Source: Lysinibacillus fusiformis (GTDB lineage Bacteria > Bacillota > Bacilli > Bacillales_A > Planococcaceae). From it: a stretch of 64,000 nt of DNA. A program made the position numbers and the translations under genes. Positions 34,601 to 42,302 of the stretch are shown in pieces. Below the pieces are notes generated by a model. It was given only the letters and a program-made list of their open reading frames with translations. It did no database searches and was not told where the DNA came from. Position 1 is the stretch's first letter, and each line of letters opens with the position of its first letter. The stretch is taken from contig NZ_CP070490.1 of NCBI RefSeq assembly GCF_016925635.1, positions 1,856,001 to 1,920,000 on the forward strand, in the 5' to 3' direction.

Positions 34601-35210
34601 AGATTTATCTATTCGAGGAGCAGGAAACTTACTTGGAGCCCAGCAACATGGCTTTATTGATTCAGTCGGCTTTGATTTATATTCTCAAATGCTTCAGGAT
34701 GCCATTGCTGAACGTCAAACAGGCGTGAAAAAAGAAGAAAAGCCAGATATTGAAATTTTGCTGAGTATTGATGCGTATATTCCAGACGTCTATATTCCAG
34801 ATGGATATCAAAAAATCCAAATGTATAAACGAATTAAGGCCATGGATCAGGTGGAGGAGTATGACGAAATCATGGAGGAATTAGAGGATCGATTTGGCGA
34901 TCTTCCAATTGAAACAGAGCGTTTACTTCGAATAGCAAGAATGAAAGTTTGGGGCTTAGATGCGGGAGTAGTATCTGTAAAGGAGAAGCAAAAACTTATT
35001 ACAATACTATTGTCGGAACAAGGGACAACAAATGTCGATGGCAGTAAGATTATTGAAGAGTCGATGAAGTTTGAGCGTGCTGTTGGTTTTGGTATGGATG
35101 GCATGCAATTAAAATTAACAATAGATGAACGCAAGAGTGGGAAATATCAACCCTTTGATATGTTGGAAGAACTAATGCAAATTATTGATAAAGCAAAAAA
35201 GCAGCAATAG
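31698..35210 (+). CDS. mfd: Transcription-repair coupling factor Mfd
   Basis: A 1170-residue translocase that dislodges stalled RNA polymerase and recruits UvrA. Domains in order: UvrB-like D1-D2 (about 1-350, with TSPGEFALRGGILDIYP), D3, the RNA-polymerase interacting CarD-like D4 (about 490-560, GDYVVHVHHGIGKYIG), helicase D5-D6 (GDVGYGKTEVA Walker A, VDEEQRFG Walker B, LTATPIPRTL, RGRVGRSNR), then the TRCF D7 domain. GTG 31698 is chosen because AAAGGAG is 9 bp upstream; TTG 31692 is too close to it. Confidence 0.97.
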   Translation: MEVLRQLVSQDKHITSFLKEVQSGQTASQLITGLTGSARPVMVDVLFEYVKKPIYIVSPNLLQAQKMVDELAGLLGEEHVHYYPADEFIAADLSVASPELRAERIATLDCLARGEKAVYVIPVAGLRKIMQPKEHWLHYFLQTAVGDDIEIDMWLQTLVEMGYVRNSMVTSPGEFALRGGILDIYPPYLEAPIRIELFDTEVDSIRTFSADDQRSIDKLQKIRILPASEVILTKSERQALAGRLEVALAASLKKVKKQETKELLYQHIQYDIELLQQGNLPDYVNKYGSLLYDKTAYLGDYFEHDGIVLFDELGRIQEVMDAWEREEDEWFLSLIEEGKMVHDVKPAFSLKEIQAMLSQQKLSFSLFSRTFAGITFNKTTNFSCKPMQQFHGQMSLLQSEVERWLLGKFTVLIVARDKERVKKVQQMLEEYDIHTSLGEPTEPGIYIIDGGLSSGFELPLQRLAIVTEDELFKQQVKKKARTQKMTNAERIKSYTEIKPGDYVVHVHHGIGKYIGVETLEVNGTHKDYLHIRYRADDKLYVPVEQIDLIQKYVASEDREPKLHKLGGAEWKKAKAKVSSAVQDIADDLIKLYAKREAEKGHAFTPDNDDQRNFEAMFPYEETEDQLRSIVEVKRDMERERPMDRLVCGDVGYGKTEVAIRAAFKAIQDGKQVAFLVPTTILAQQHYETIRERFQDFAINVGVLSRFRTKKEQTATLKGLKEGRVDIVIGTHRILSKDLIFQDLGLLIVDEEQRFGVTHKEKIKQLKTNVDVLTLTATPIPRTLHMSMVGVRDLSVIETPPANRFPVQTYVMEHSGALVREAIEREMARGGQVFYLYNRVEDMARRVEEIQVLVPEARIGFAHGKMTESELESVILAFLEGDYDVLVTTTIIETGVDIPNVNTLIVHDADRMGLAQLYQLRGRVGRSNRVAYAYFMYQRDKVLTDVAEQRLQAIKEFTELGSGFKIAMRDLSIRGAGNLLGAQQHGFIDSVGFDLYSQMLQDAIAERQTGVKKEEKPDIEILLSIDAYIPDVYIPDGYQKIQMYKRIKAMDQVEEYDEIMEELEDRFGDLPIETERLLRIARMKVWGLDAGVVSVKEKQKLITILLSEQGTTNVDGSKIIEESMKFERAVGFGMDGMQLKLTIDERKSGKYQPFDMLEELMQIIDKAKKQQ

Positions 35211-35212
35211 TC

Positions 35213-35261
35213 AAAAGGCTAATCTTATCTTTTACTGTAAAAGATAAGATGGCCTTTTTTT
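35213..35261 (+). terminator. Terminator after mfd
   Basis: AAAAGGC and ATCTTATCTTTTA (from 35213) pair with TAAAAGATAAGAT and GCCTTTT, then further T residues. The 13-bp inner stem is perfect. Confidence 0.88.
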
Positions 35262-35444
35262 ATGTTGATTCAGTAAACAACATCTGGAACACATTGAGCG
35301 GAGGAATAATTGATTTTTTCCAATATTTTTTATGAATTAATTATAGAAACTTATTCCTTGGGTAATCTAATAAGGAGTTGATTGATGTAATACTGCTTTT
35401 TTGAAAAAAATTGTTGGTTGTGAAATCCTTTTTCTTCAGTTTTT

Positions 35445-35474
35445 GCATAGATTGCTTAAATAAAAACCATACTA
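35445..35474 (+). promoter_or_regulatory. Sigma-G promoter of spoVT
   Basis: GCATA (35445-35449), 18 bp, CATACTA (35468-35474): a perfect match to GMATR and CATNHTA. spoVT is a SigG gene in B. subtilis. Confidence 0.8.
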
Positions 35475-35517
35475 TAGTTGAATAAAAATTTCATTGTAGC
35501 GAAAGCGAGGCATTAGA

Positions 35518-36054
35518 ATGAAGGCAACAGGAATTGTTCGTCGTATTGATGATTTAGGGCGTGTAGTTATTCCAAAAGAAATTCGTAGGACGCTACGTAT
35601 TCGTGAAGGCGACCCGCTTGAAATTTATACGGACCGAGAAGGCGAAGTCATTTTAAAAAAATATTCTCCCATCAATGATTTGGGGGAATTTGCAAGAGAA
35701 TATGTTGAAACACTTTATGAAACAATGGGCACACCGGCGTTTGTCACTGACCGTGATGAAGTAATCGCTGTTGCAGGGATTGGGAAAAAGGAATATATTA
35801 ATCGTCGCATTACGTCCTTTGCGGAAAGTTTTATGGACGAGCGCTCTACAAAAATTGAAAAAATGGAGACAACGATTGAAATTGTTCCTGGGCAATATGA
35901 GCAAGTAAAGTCATATTGTGCGACACCTATAATGGTGAATGGTGATCCGATCGGCTGTATTATCGTATTGTCTAAAGTACATTTTGTGGGTGAGGTAGAA
36001 GTCAAAGTAGTGGAAACCGCTGCAAACTTCTTAGCTAAACAAATGAATAGTTGA
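35518..36054 (+). CDS. spoVT: Stage V sporulation regulator SpoVT
   Basis: A 178-residue forespore regulator. The N-terminal AbrB-like swapped hairpin (1-50: MKATGIVRRIDDLGRVVIP, RRTLRI) binds DNA, and the C-terminal GAF-type domain (about 56-178) is probably a ligand sensor. It modulates SigG genes, including SASP and germination genes, in B. subtilis. Its AbrB domain closely resembles that of AbrB at 14424. GCGAGG precedes the ATG. It has a SigG promoter and its own terminator. Confidence 0.97.
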   Translation: MKATGIVRRIDDLGRVVIPKEIRRTLRIREGDPLEIYTDREGEVILKKYSPINDLGEFAREYVETLYETMGTPAFVTDRDEVIAVAGIGKKEYINRRITSFAESFMDERSTKIEKMETTIEIVPGQYEQVKSYCATPIMVNGDPIGCIIVLSKVHFVGEVEVKVVETAANFLAKQMNS

Positions 36055-36061
36055 TGCATGG

Positions 36062-36105
36062 AAAAGTTATTGCGAAGACCTTTAAGGCTGAACAATAACT
36101 TTTTT
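36062..36105 (+). terminator. Terminator after spoVT
   Basis: AAAAGTTATTG (36062-36072) and CAATAACTTTT (36093-36103), perfect 11 bp with a 20-nt loop that itself contains CCTTTAAGG, then TT. Confidence 0.8.
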
Positions 36106-36212
36106 GCGTACATAAAGATTGATCATTATAGGAACAGTAGTGCTACTTGAAGCGTCAAACTTTTGAGATATGCTATACTATTGGCATTGTTAAGAAGGAA
36201 AGAGGGCAATTT

Positions 36213-37835
36213 ATGTCGCAACGTTTTGGTATGAAAAGCTACATGAAGGGTGCTGCCTTATTGACGATAGCGGCCCTTATTGTAAAAGTTCTTAGTGCCA
36301 TTTATCGTGTGCCTTTTCAAAATCTAGTTGGTGATGAAGGCTTTTATATCTATCAACAGGTATATCCAGTTATATCAATCTTCGTTGTTTGGACTTCTAG
36401 TGGCTTTGCTGTAGCCATTTCTAAAATGCTTGCAGACAATGATTGCATTGTTGATACAATAGAACGTGATGAAAGACGTAGCACTATTATGCGGGTTGTT
36501 TTCAGGTATTTGACGGTACTATCACTACTGTTTTTTGCTGTTTTATTTGGAGGTGCTGAAAAGATCGCCCAGTTGATGGGAGACATTCAATTGGCACCAT
36601 TGATTCGCACAGGCTCCCTTGTAGTATTGGTTATGCCGGCGCTGGCTATTTTGAAAGGTAGCTTTCAATCAAGAGGAATTATGGAGCCCATTGCTTATGC
36701 TCAAGTACTTGAACAAGCAGTGAGAGTAACTGTTATTTTGACGGGGACCTTTATTATTATGACAACTACAAAATCACTTTATGGTGCGGGAAGAATGGCT
36801 GTTATCGGTACAGTAATTGGAGAAATTACGGCCTTGTTATTACTTGTTTATATCTCGTATAAACGTTTTGGTTTACTGCAAGTTAAACAATATCTACATC
36901 GTAATCCAAGTTTGCCTATCATTAAAGAGGTCACATGGCTGAGTTTGAGTGTCAGTATGAGCGGTCTACTACTACTCGGTTATCAGTTAGTCGATTCATT
37001 TACGATCTATTCATCATTAGTTGATCATGGCATGACTCCTACAATAGCGAAGGAAACGAAGGGGATTTATGATCGAGGACAACCGTTAGTTCAATTAGGT
37101 GTTGTCATTGCATCCTCATTGTCGCTGGCCATTGTGCCACTTGTTGCCCATTTGTCGAAAAAACAAGAGGGACGAAGTGCAGTTCCATTTATACAATTAA
37201 CATACAAAGCATCCGTACTGTTCGGCTGGTCTGCTGCACTAGGCTTAATGCTAGTTATGCCTTATTTAAATGAAATGCTTTTTAAAACCAATTCCTTATC
37301 CGAGGTATTGATTGTCTATGTATTCCAAATCGTCCCATTGTCGATTATTCTTACATTTACAGCAATCTTACAAGGCTATGGAAAATTAAAAAAACCAGCT
37401 TTATTTTTAATATTAGGTTTTCTATTAAAAATGATTTTAAATGTACGATTAATCGGTTGGTTAGGTGTACTAGGCGCTGCCATCGCTAATGATATAGGAT
37501 TATTATTAACAGCAATCTTGCTGATTATTTATTTAAAAACATTGACTGGCATCCAATTAGCCACAGGCGCTTTTTATAAAAAAGTAGGGATGGCATCTTT
37601 CAGTATGGCAATCGTCGTGCTTGTATGGTTACAGCTAGTGTCGGTCTTTTTAAACCATCTGATGTCTTCACGAATGATAGCTATGGTGGCGGGCTTGACG
37701 GCAGTATCTATTGGGGCGTTTGTTATGCTTACAATCATTGCCAAGAAACGAGTATTAGTAGAAAAAGAGTGGTATTTATTGCCGTTTGGACGTAGAATGG
37801 CTGTTTACCAACTTTGGCTAAATTCAAAGAAGTAG
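36213..37835 (+). CDS. yabM: SpoVB-family polysaccharide exporter/flippase (YabM)
   Basis: A 540-residue integral membrane protein with about 12-14 helices, of the MATE-like MVF/PST flippase superfamily. The N-terminus has AALLTIAALIVKVLSAIYRVPFQNLVGDEGFYIYQQVYP, close to SpoVB and YtgP. Relatives flip lipid-linked wall or capsule precursors; the substrate is unknown. ATG 36213 follows AAGGAAAGAGGG; an upstream in-frame TTG at 36147 lacks a ribosome binding site. TGCTATACT (36171-36179) is a possible extended -10 promoter. Confidence 0.88.
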   Translation: MSQRFGMKSYMKGAALLTIAALIVKVLSAIYRVPFQNLVGDEGFYIYQQVYPVISIFVVWTSSGFAVAISKMLADNDCIVDTIERDERRSTIMRVVFRYLTVLSLLFFAVLFGGAEKIAQLMGDIQLAPLIRTGSLVVLVMPALAILKGSFQSRGIMEPIAYAQVLEQAVRVTVILTGTFIIMTTTKSLYGAGRMAVIGTVIGEITALLLLVYISYKRFGLLQVKQYLHRNPSLPIIKEVTWLSLSVSMSGLLLLGYQLVDSFTIYSSLVDHGMTPTIAKETKGIYDRGQPLVQLGVVIASSLSLAIVPLVAHLSKKQEGRSAVPFIQLTYKASVLFGWSAALGLMLVMPYLNEMLFKTNSLSEVLIVYVFQIVPLSIILTFTAILQGYGKLKKPALFLILGFLLKMILNVRLIGWLGVLGAAIANDIGLLLTAILLIIYLKTLTGIQLATGAFYKKVGMASFSMAIVVLVWLQLVSVFLNHLMSSRMIAMVAGLTAVSIGAFVMLTIIAKKRVLVEKEWYLLPFGRRMAVYQLWLNSKK

Positions 37836-37844
37836 GTGTGGATA

Positions 37845-39305
37845 TTGAATACATTAACAATTATTGGCTTAGGTGCAGGGGACTTTAATCAGCTGCAAAT
37901 GGGTGTTTATAAAAAATTAAAGACTGCAAACAAATTATATGTACGTACAGTGGATCATCCGGTTTTAGAGGAATTAGCAGCAGAGGGTGTAGAATTCGAA
38001 AGCTTTGACAATGTATACGAAAAACACGATACATTCCAACCTGTTTATGAGGAAATAGCTGATTCCCTTATGGAGGCTACAGCTGTTGAGGATATTATGT
38101 ATGCTGTGCCTGGCCACCCATTAGTTGCAGAGCAAACAGTGCAATTGCTTATTGCAGCAGCAAATGAAGGGAAAATTGAGCTAGTCATTGAGGGTGGTCA
38201 GAGTTTCTTAGATCCAATTTTTGGCGCATTAAAAATTGATCCAATTGAAGGCTTTCAATTACTTGATGGTACCAGCTTTTCAATGCATGACATTAACATG
38301 CGTCAGCATATCTTAATTGCTCAAGTATACGATACATTCAGTGCATCAGAAGTGAAGCTGACGTTGATGGAGAAATACGATGATGAATATCCTGTGACGG
38401 TTGTGACAGCTGCAGGATCTTCACAAGAACAGATTGTCACAGTGCCACTCTATGAACTCGATCAGAGTGTAGAAGTAAATAATTTAACAACGGTCTATGT
38501 ACCACCTGTGAAATCACAGGAGGAGTCATTAAGAGATTGGACAACATTCCGCCAAATCATTGCAACGCTGAGAGGTCCGAATGGTTGTCCTTGGGATCAA
38601 AAGCAAACACATGATTCGTTAAAAAAATACTTACTTGAAGAAGCACATGAATACTTGGCTGCGGTAGATGCTGAAGATGATTTTGCAATGATTGAGGAAC
38701 TAGGAGATGTGTTGTTACAAGTATTTTTACATGCACAAATAGGAGAAGATCAAGGCTACTTTACACTTGAAGATGTGTTAGCTTCAATCAGTGAAAAAAT
38801 GATTCGTCGCCATCCTCACGTTTTTGGGGATGTTACAGTAGAAGATGCAGATAGTGTTGTGGCTAATTGGGAGGCCATCAAGGCTGAAGAAAAGGGAACT
38901 AGCGATAAAGCGTTATTAGATGAAGAGTATAGAGCATCATCTGCGTTACAAACAGCCTATAACTATCAAAAAAGAGCTGCAAAAGTGGGCTTTGACTGGC
39001 CAGATGTGGAGGGAGCATGGGATAAATTTGCCGAGGAGTGGCAGGAATTTCGCCATGAGGTGACGAAAGGCTCTAATGCATCTCGTCTTGATGAATTTGG
39101 TGATGTGCTGTTCACGCTAGTAAACTTAGCGCGTTTCTATAAATTGTCACCAGAAGAAGCTATGCTACATGCAAATGAGAAATTTGCAAGGCGTTTCGGC
39201 TATGTTGAGCAACAGGTAAAGGCAAGTGGAAAACCATTTTCCGATTTTACATTAGAACAATTAGATGCATTTTGGAATGAAGCAAAGCAACTAGAAAAGG
39301 AGTAA
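37845..39305 (+). CDS. yabN: YabN: tetrapyrrole-methylase-like domain fused to MazG pyrophosphohydrolase
   Basis: A 486-residue fusion. The first ~220 residues have the SAM-enzyme fold of uroporphyrin methylases (IIGLGAGDFNQL, AVPGHPLVAEQTV). The C-terminal part contains two MazG units with LRGPNGCPWDQKQTHDSL, LLEEAHEYLAAVD, EELGDVLLQVFLHAQ and a second EFGDVLFTLVNLARF. MazG hydrolyses NTPs, probably as house-cleaning; the first domain's role is unknown. TTG 37845 is preferred over GTG 37836 because AGGTG (37834-37838) then has proper spacing. It follows yabM by 9 bp. Confidence 0.9.
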   Translation: MNTLTIIGLGAGDFNQLQMGVYKKLKTANKLYVRTVDHPVLEELAAEGVEFESFDNVYEKHDTFQPVYEEIADSLMEATAVEDIMYAVPGHPLVAEQTVQLLIAAANEGKIELVIEGGQSFLDPIFGALKIDPIEGFQLLDGTSFSMHDINMRQHILIAQVYDTFSASEVKLTLMEKYDDEYPVTVVTAAGSSQEQIVTVPLYELDQSVEVNNLTTVYVPPVKSQEESLRDWTTFRQIIATLRGPNGCPWDQKQTHDSLKKYLLEEAHEYLAAVDAEDDFAMIEELGDVLLQVFLHAQIGEDQGYFTLEDVLASISEKMIRRHPHVFGDVTVEDADSVVANWEAIKAEEKGTSDKALLDEEYRASSALQTAYNYQKRAAKVGFDWPDVEGAWDKFAEEWQEFRHEVTKGSNASRLDEFGDVLFTLVNLARFYKLSPEEAMLHANEKFARRFGYVEQQVKASGKPFSDFTLEQLDAFWNEAKQLEKE

Positions 39306-39309
39306 GAAT

Positions 39310-39600
39310 ATGAGATTAGATAAGTTTTTAAAAGTATCCCGTTTAATAAAGCGCCGCACTTTAGCCAAAGAAGTGGCAGATCAGGGCCGTATCACAATCA
39401 ATGAAAAGATTGCAAAAGCAAGCAGTTCAGTAAAAGCAGGTGATGAGCTTGCAATCCGTTTCGGTCAAAAAATAGTAACAGCACGTGTAGAAGAATTACG
39501 TGATACTGTGAAAAAAGAAGATGCAGCAAAAATGTTTACCATTTTGAAAGAAGAACGACTGGATAAGATTGAGCCTGAATTTATTGATGATGAGGAATAA
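39310..39600 (+). CDS. rqcP: RNA-binding S4 protein RqcP (YabO)
   Basis: A 96-residue protein made of one S4 domain (MRLDKFLKVSRLIKRRTLAKEVADQGRI at the start) plus a short charged tail. RqcP works with RqcH in ribosome-associated quality control, stabilising the P-site tRNA during alanine tailing on 50S subunits (known in B. subtilis). It begins 4 bp after yabN, with AAGGAG overlapping the yabN end. Confidence 0.94.
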   Translation: MRLDKFLKVSRLIKRRTLAKEVADQGRITINEKIAKASSSVKAGDELAIRFGQKIVTARVEELRDTVKKEDAAKMFTILKEERLDKIEPEFIDDEE

Positions 39601-39684
39601 AGCTAAATTTAAATTCTAGCCCTCCTAATGTTGTCCCACCTTTCTTTTTGTGGGTGAAAGTATTATACAACTTAAATAAAGTTG

Positions 39685-39713
39685 TCATGCTTTGAAGGTT
39701 GTCCGCATAAAGT
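39685..39713 (+). promoter_or_regulatory. Possible sigma-E promoter of yabP-yabQ
   Basis: TCATGCT (39685-39691), 14 bp, CATAAAGT (39706-39713) resembles SigE TCATATT and CATACAMT. yabP is a SigE gene in B. subtilis. Imperfect match. Confidence 0.4.
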
Positions 39714-39747
39714 GAACAGAAGCTAGGACGACTAAAGGAGGAAAAAA

Positions 39748-40047
39748 ATGACGCTACATCAAGAAAGTAATCGTTACACAATTCCATCTGGAGAGCATAT
39801 TTTAACGATTCGTAATCGTAAAAGAATGGACATGACTTCTGTAAAATCAATTGAACGCTTTGATCAGGAAGAGTTTTTCATTAAGACGTCCCAAGGGCAC
39901 TTGTTAATCCGTGGAGAGGAACTGCATATCGTTCATTTAGATGTTGACAAAGGATTATTGACGCTTGAAGGAACTGTAAAAACCTTACAGTATGACGAGG
40001 AGGAAAGTGGCTTCTCGAAAGGTTTCCTTCATAAGTTATTTGGATGA
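39748..40047 (+). CDS. yabP: Spore protein YabP
   Basis: A 99-residue protein of the YabP/YqfC family: beta-rich, with IPSGEHILTIRNRKRMDMTSVKSIERFD and GHLLIRGEELHIVHLDVDKGLLTLEGTV. It is needed for spore development at the engulfment or cortex stage in B. subtilis, mechanism unclear. AAAGGAGG precedes the ATG. It overlaps yabQ by 4 bp (ATGA). Confidence 0.93.
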   Translation: MTLHQESNRYTIPSGEHILTIRNRKRMDMTSVKSIERFDQEEFFIKTSQGHLLIRGEELHIVHLDVDKGLLTLEGTVKTLQYDEEESGFSKGFLHKLFG

Positions 40048-40535
40048 TTGTCAGTGAACAATTTTACCAATTAATTGTCATGGTTTTGAGCGGTATAGCA
40101 GTTGGTTTCATAATTGATAGTATAAGGCTCATTGTTTTTTCAACTCCAAAAAGGTCAAGCCTTCGAAAGTGGATGATGGTTGTTGAGTTAATAGCATGGA
40201 TTCTACTTGGAGGATTGACATACTATTTATTATTTTGGCTAAAAGATGGCGCTTGGCGGGCTTATGACCCGCTAGCGCAAATAGCCGGAATTTTTTTGTA
40301 TCAAACGTTTTTTCAAACCTTTTTACGTTTCGTTGCTAGAATTTTGGTGAATATAACATGGAGACCCTTCTGGTTCATTGTACGCTTCATAGTTACTGTT
40401 ATTCGACAAATTTTGCAATTATTCATAAATATTGTTATGTTTGTTATAAGACCTTTTGTCAAAATTTATTCGTATTTGTCCTACACTTTTTTAAAAAAAT
40501 TACGATATTTGAAGTATAATAAAAAGCAACAATAA
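40044..40535 (+). CDS. yabQ: Spore cortex biosynthesis protein YabQ
   Basis: A 163-residue membrane protein with about four to five helices (approximately 9-27, 47-66, 77-97, 105-140) and a basic C-terminus. In B. subtilis YabQ localises to the outer forespore membrane and is required for cortex. The overlapping ATG with yabP shows coupling. Sequence conservation in this family is low, so the call relies partly on position between yabP and divIC. Confidence 0.85.
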   Translation: MIVSEQFYQLIVMVLSGIAVGFIIDSIRLIVFSTPKRSSLRKWMMVVELIAWILLGGLTYYLLFWLKDGAWRAYDPLAQIAGIFLYQTFFQTFLRFVARILVNITWRPFWFIVRFIVTVIRQILQLFINIVMFVIRPFVKIYSYLSYTFLKKLRYLKYNKKQQ

Positions 40536-40552
40536 TTTTCGGAGGTGCGGGC

Positions 40553-40957
40553 ATGACTAGACGTCATTCATCAAATGATGAATCACAAAACTTCACGAAG
40601 CTTGATAATGACTATGTCCGTAACACGGATAGAGCTATAAATCGCAAACAACAGGCTCGAAAACGTAAAATGCGTCGTATTGTCTTTTTTGCGATTGTAC
40701 CAGTCATTATTATTGCTCTTCTCTTAAATGTGCTGTCACATCAAAATGAAACATTAGCAGCAAAAGAGAAATCCAAGGAAGAAGCGAATCAGCATCTCAC
40801 TGAATTGAAAGAAGAACAAGATACATTAAATCTTAAAATCAAACAATTACAGGATGATGAATATATCGCAAAGCTATTAAGAAAAGAGTACTACTTATCG
40901 GAAAAAGGTGAGATTATTTTCATAATTCCAGATAAGGAAGATAAAAAAGACGACTGA
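40553..40957 (+). CDS. divIC: Cell division protein DivIC (FtsB family)
   Basis: A 134-residue bitopic septum protein: cytoplasmic basic N-terminus (1-42), one transmembrane helix (43-61), then an extracytoplasmic coiled coil (about 68-105) with LKEEQDTLNLKIKQLQD, and the family tail EYIAKLLRKEYYLSEKGEIIF. It forms the DivIB-FtsL-DivIC complex regulating septal synthesis. TCGGAGGTGCGGGC precedes the ATG. Confidence 0.95.
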   Translation: MTRRHSSNDESQNFTKLDNDYVRNTDRAINRKQQARKRKMRRIVFFAIVPVIIIALLLNVLSHQNETLAAKEKSKEEANQHLTELKEEQDTLNLKIKQLQDDEYIAKLLRKEYYLSEKGEIIFIIPDKEDKKDD

Positions 40958-40971
40958 AAAGCTATGTATTG

Positions 40972-40999
40972 TTGACACTCTTTTATTGTTATATATAAT
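40972..40999 (+). promoter_or_regulatory. Sigma-A promoter of yabR
   Basis: TTGACA (40972-40977), 16 bp, TATAAT (40994-40999), both consensus. Confidence 0.8.
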
Positions 41000-41091
41000 G
41001 AAAAGAGAAGCTTATTGCAGTAAAAAGTTTGATTAAATTGATTACATGGCTCAAAAGAGTCGCTTAATTTTTAAGGAGGAGCATTTTTTTT

Positions 41092-41520
41092 ATGTCAATT
41101 GAAGTAGGCAGCAAGGTACAAGGTAAAGTAACAGGAATCACAAATTTTGGAGCATTCGTTGAGCTGCCAGATGGCAAAACAGGCTTAGTTCACATTAGTG
41201 AAGTTGCTGACAATTATGTAAAAGATATCAATGAGCATCTAAAAGTTGGAGATGAAGTTGAAGTAAAAGTGATGAATGTTGAAGCGGACGGAAAGATTGG
41301 TCTTTCAATCCGTAAAGCAAAGCCTCAAGCTGAGAGACCAGAGCGTCCAGCACGCCCACGTCGTGATAATCGTTCTAATGATCGCAACGAACGCCACCAG
41401 CCAAAAGAAAATTTTGAGCAAAAAATGGCACGCTTCTTAAAAGATAGTGATGAACGTCTAGCAACACTTAAACGTGCTACAGAATCAAAACGCGGAGGTC
41501 GCGGAGCTAGAAGAGGGTAG
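41092..41520 (+). CDS. yabR: S1-domain RNA-binding protein YabR
   Basis: A 142-residue protein: an S1 domain at 1-75 (VGSKVQGKVTGITNFGAFVEL, GKTGLVHISEVADNYV, VMNVEADGKIGLSIR) followed by a low-complexity Arg-rich tail with RPERPARPRRDNRSNDRNER-like composition. It is a general-stress-type S1 protein; its RNA targets are unknown. AAGGAGGAG precedes the ATG. Confidence 0.93.
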   Translation: MSIEVGSKVQGKVTGITNFGAFVELPDGKTGLVHISEVADNYVKDINEHLKVGDEVEVKVMNVEADGKIGLSIRKAKPQAERPERPARPRRDNRSNDRNERHQPKENFEQKMARFLKDSDERLATLKRATESKRGGRGARRG

Positions 41521-41565
41521 TTTGCTGACTGTTTTAATCGTAGAAAAAGTGTATGAAATAGAGTT

Positions 41566-41599
41566 GGGAGTAGCTTTTTAAAAAGCTACTCCCTTTTTT
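41566..41599 (+). terminator. Terminator after yabR (could act in both directions)
   Basis: GGGAGTAGCTTTTT (41566-41579) pairs with AAAGCTACTCCC, then TTTTTT. The A-rich other side may let it also serve the convergent gene at 41607-41858. Confidence 0.88.
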
Positions 41600-41606
41600 A
41601 ATGTAC

Positions 41607-41858
41607 CTACAAAGTAGAAGAAGGTCTCTTTTTCTTTTTTGTGGGTGTTATCATTTTCTCATCTGAAGGGCCTATGGATTCTTTCTTCACTGGATGGATT
41701 ACCATTTTGACAAGTAAAGAAACACCATATACACTCACAGCTAGCCCACAAAGCAATAGGATTATTTGAACAAAAAACGGTAAGTTTATTAGAATTGAAA
41801 TAAGAATAATCATTGAGCCACTTCCGCAAATTAAAGCAGCCTTTGTTAATGCACTCAA
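41607..41858 (-). CDS. Small membrane protein of unknown function
   Basis: An 83-residue protein with two hydrophobic segments (about 10-30 and 28-52 merging into a hairpin with INLPFFV between) and a basic C-terminal tail (KKKKRPSS). I do not recognise the family. The TTG at 41858 (MSALTKAALICG) is chosen because AGGAGG lies 10 bp upstream; a GTG at 41882 would put that site inside the gene. It is convergent to yabR and co-directional with the tRNA cluster. CATACTA lies upstream at 41897-41891 on the - strand, without a matching -35. Confidence 0.6.
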   Translation of the reverse strand: MSALTKAALICGSGSMIILISILINLPFFVQIILLLCGLAVSVYGVSLLVKMVIHPVKKESIGPSDEKMITPTKKKKRPSSTL

Positions 41859-41959
41859 GGGAATTAAACCTCCTAAAAACACTCTTTTTACTAGTATGCC
41901 ATATTTTTATACTCCGTCACATAGCTTTAGTTGAGCTGACGGATAGAATTATCTGATGG

Positions 41960-42007
41960 GTAAAATAAAAATAGGCATCTCAGAACTAGATTCTGAGATG
42001 CCTATTT
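41960..42007 (-). terminator. Terminator of the tRNA cluster
   Basis: A perfect 17-bp stem (41969-41985 with 41991-42007, loop of 5) followed on the - strand by a T-rich run. Confidence 0.9.
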
Positions 42008-42011
42008 GAGA

Positions 42012-42083
42012 TGACCCGTACGGGATTCGAACCCGTGTTACCGCCGTGAAAGGGCGGTGTCTTAACCACTTGACCAACGGGCC
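42012..42083 (-). tRNA. tRNA-Glu (anticodon UUC)
   Basis: 72 nt on the - strand, starting GGCCCGTTGGTCAAGTGG, with anticodon loop CTTTCAC and T-loop GTTCGAATC. No CCA is encoded. The cloverleaf closes fully, GGCCCGT against ACGGGTC with one wobble. It is last in the Gly-Met-Glu cluster. Confidence 0.95.
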
Positions 42084-42090
42084 TATATGG

Positions 42091-42164
42091 TGGCGGCCGA
42101 GGGGATCGAACCCCCGACCTTACGGGTATGAACCGTACGCTCTAGCCAGCTGAGCTAGGCCGCC
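42091..42164 (-). tRNA. tRNA-Met, elongator (anticodon CAU)
   Basis: 74 nt on the - strand: acceptor GGCGGCC/GGCCGCC, D-arm TAGCTCAGCTGGCTAGAGC, anticodon loop TTCATAC. The paired first acceptor base and D-arm are those of elongator Met, not the initiator. An Ile tRNA with modified CAU is excluded only by similarity to the Bacillus elongator. It lies 7 bp from tRNA-Glu. Confidence 0.9.
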
Positions 42165-42175
42165 AAATTTATAAA

Positions 42176-42250
42176 TGGAGCGGAAGACGAGGTTCGAACT
42201 CGCGACCCCCACCTTGGCAAGGTGGTGTTCTACCACTGAACTACTTCCGC
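42176..42250 (-). tRNA. tRNA-Gly (anticodon GCC), with encoded CCA
   Basis: On the - strand: acceptor GCGGAAG/CTTCCGC, anticodon loop TTGCCAA, T-loop GTTCGAACC, discriminator T and an encoded CCA at 42178-42176. First gene of the cluster, next to its promoter. Confidence 0.95.
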
Positions 42251-42273
42251 ATGTCGTTTAAGCAACAAGTTAA

Positions 42274-42302
42274 ATAATACAAGCCAATCGTGCTAGTGTC
42301 AA
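42274..42302 (-). promoter_or_regulatory. Promoter of the tRNA cluster
   Basis: On the - strand TTGACA (42302-42297), 17 bp, TATTAT (42279-42274). It is the same -10 as rRNA promoter P2 at 648. Confidence 0.85.
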
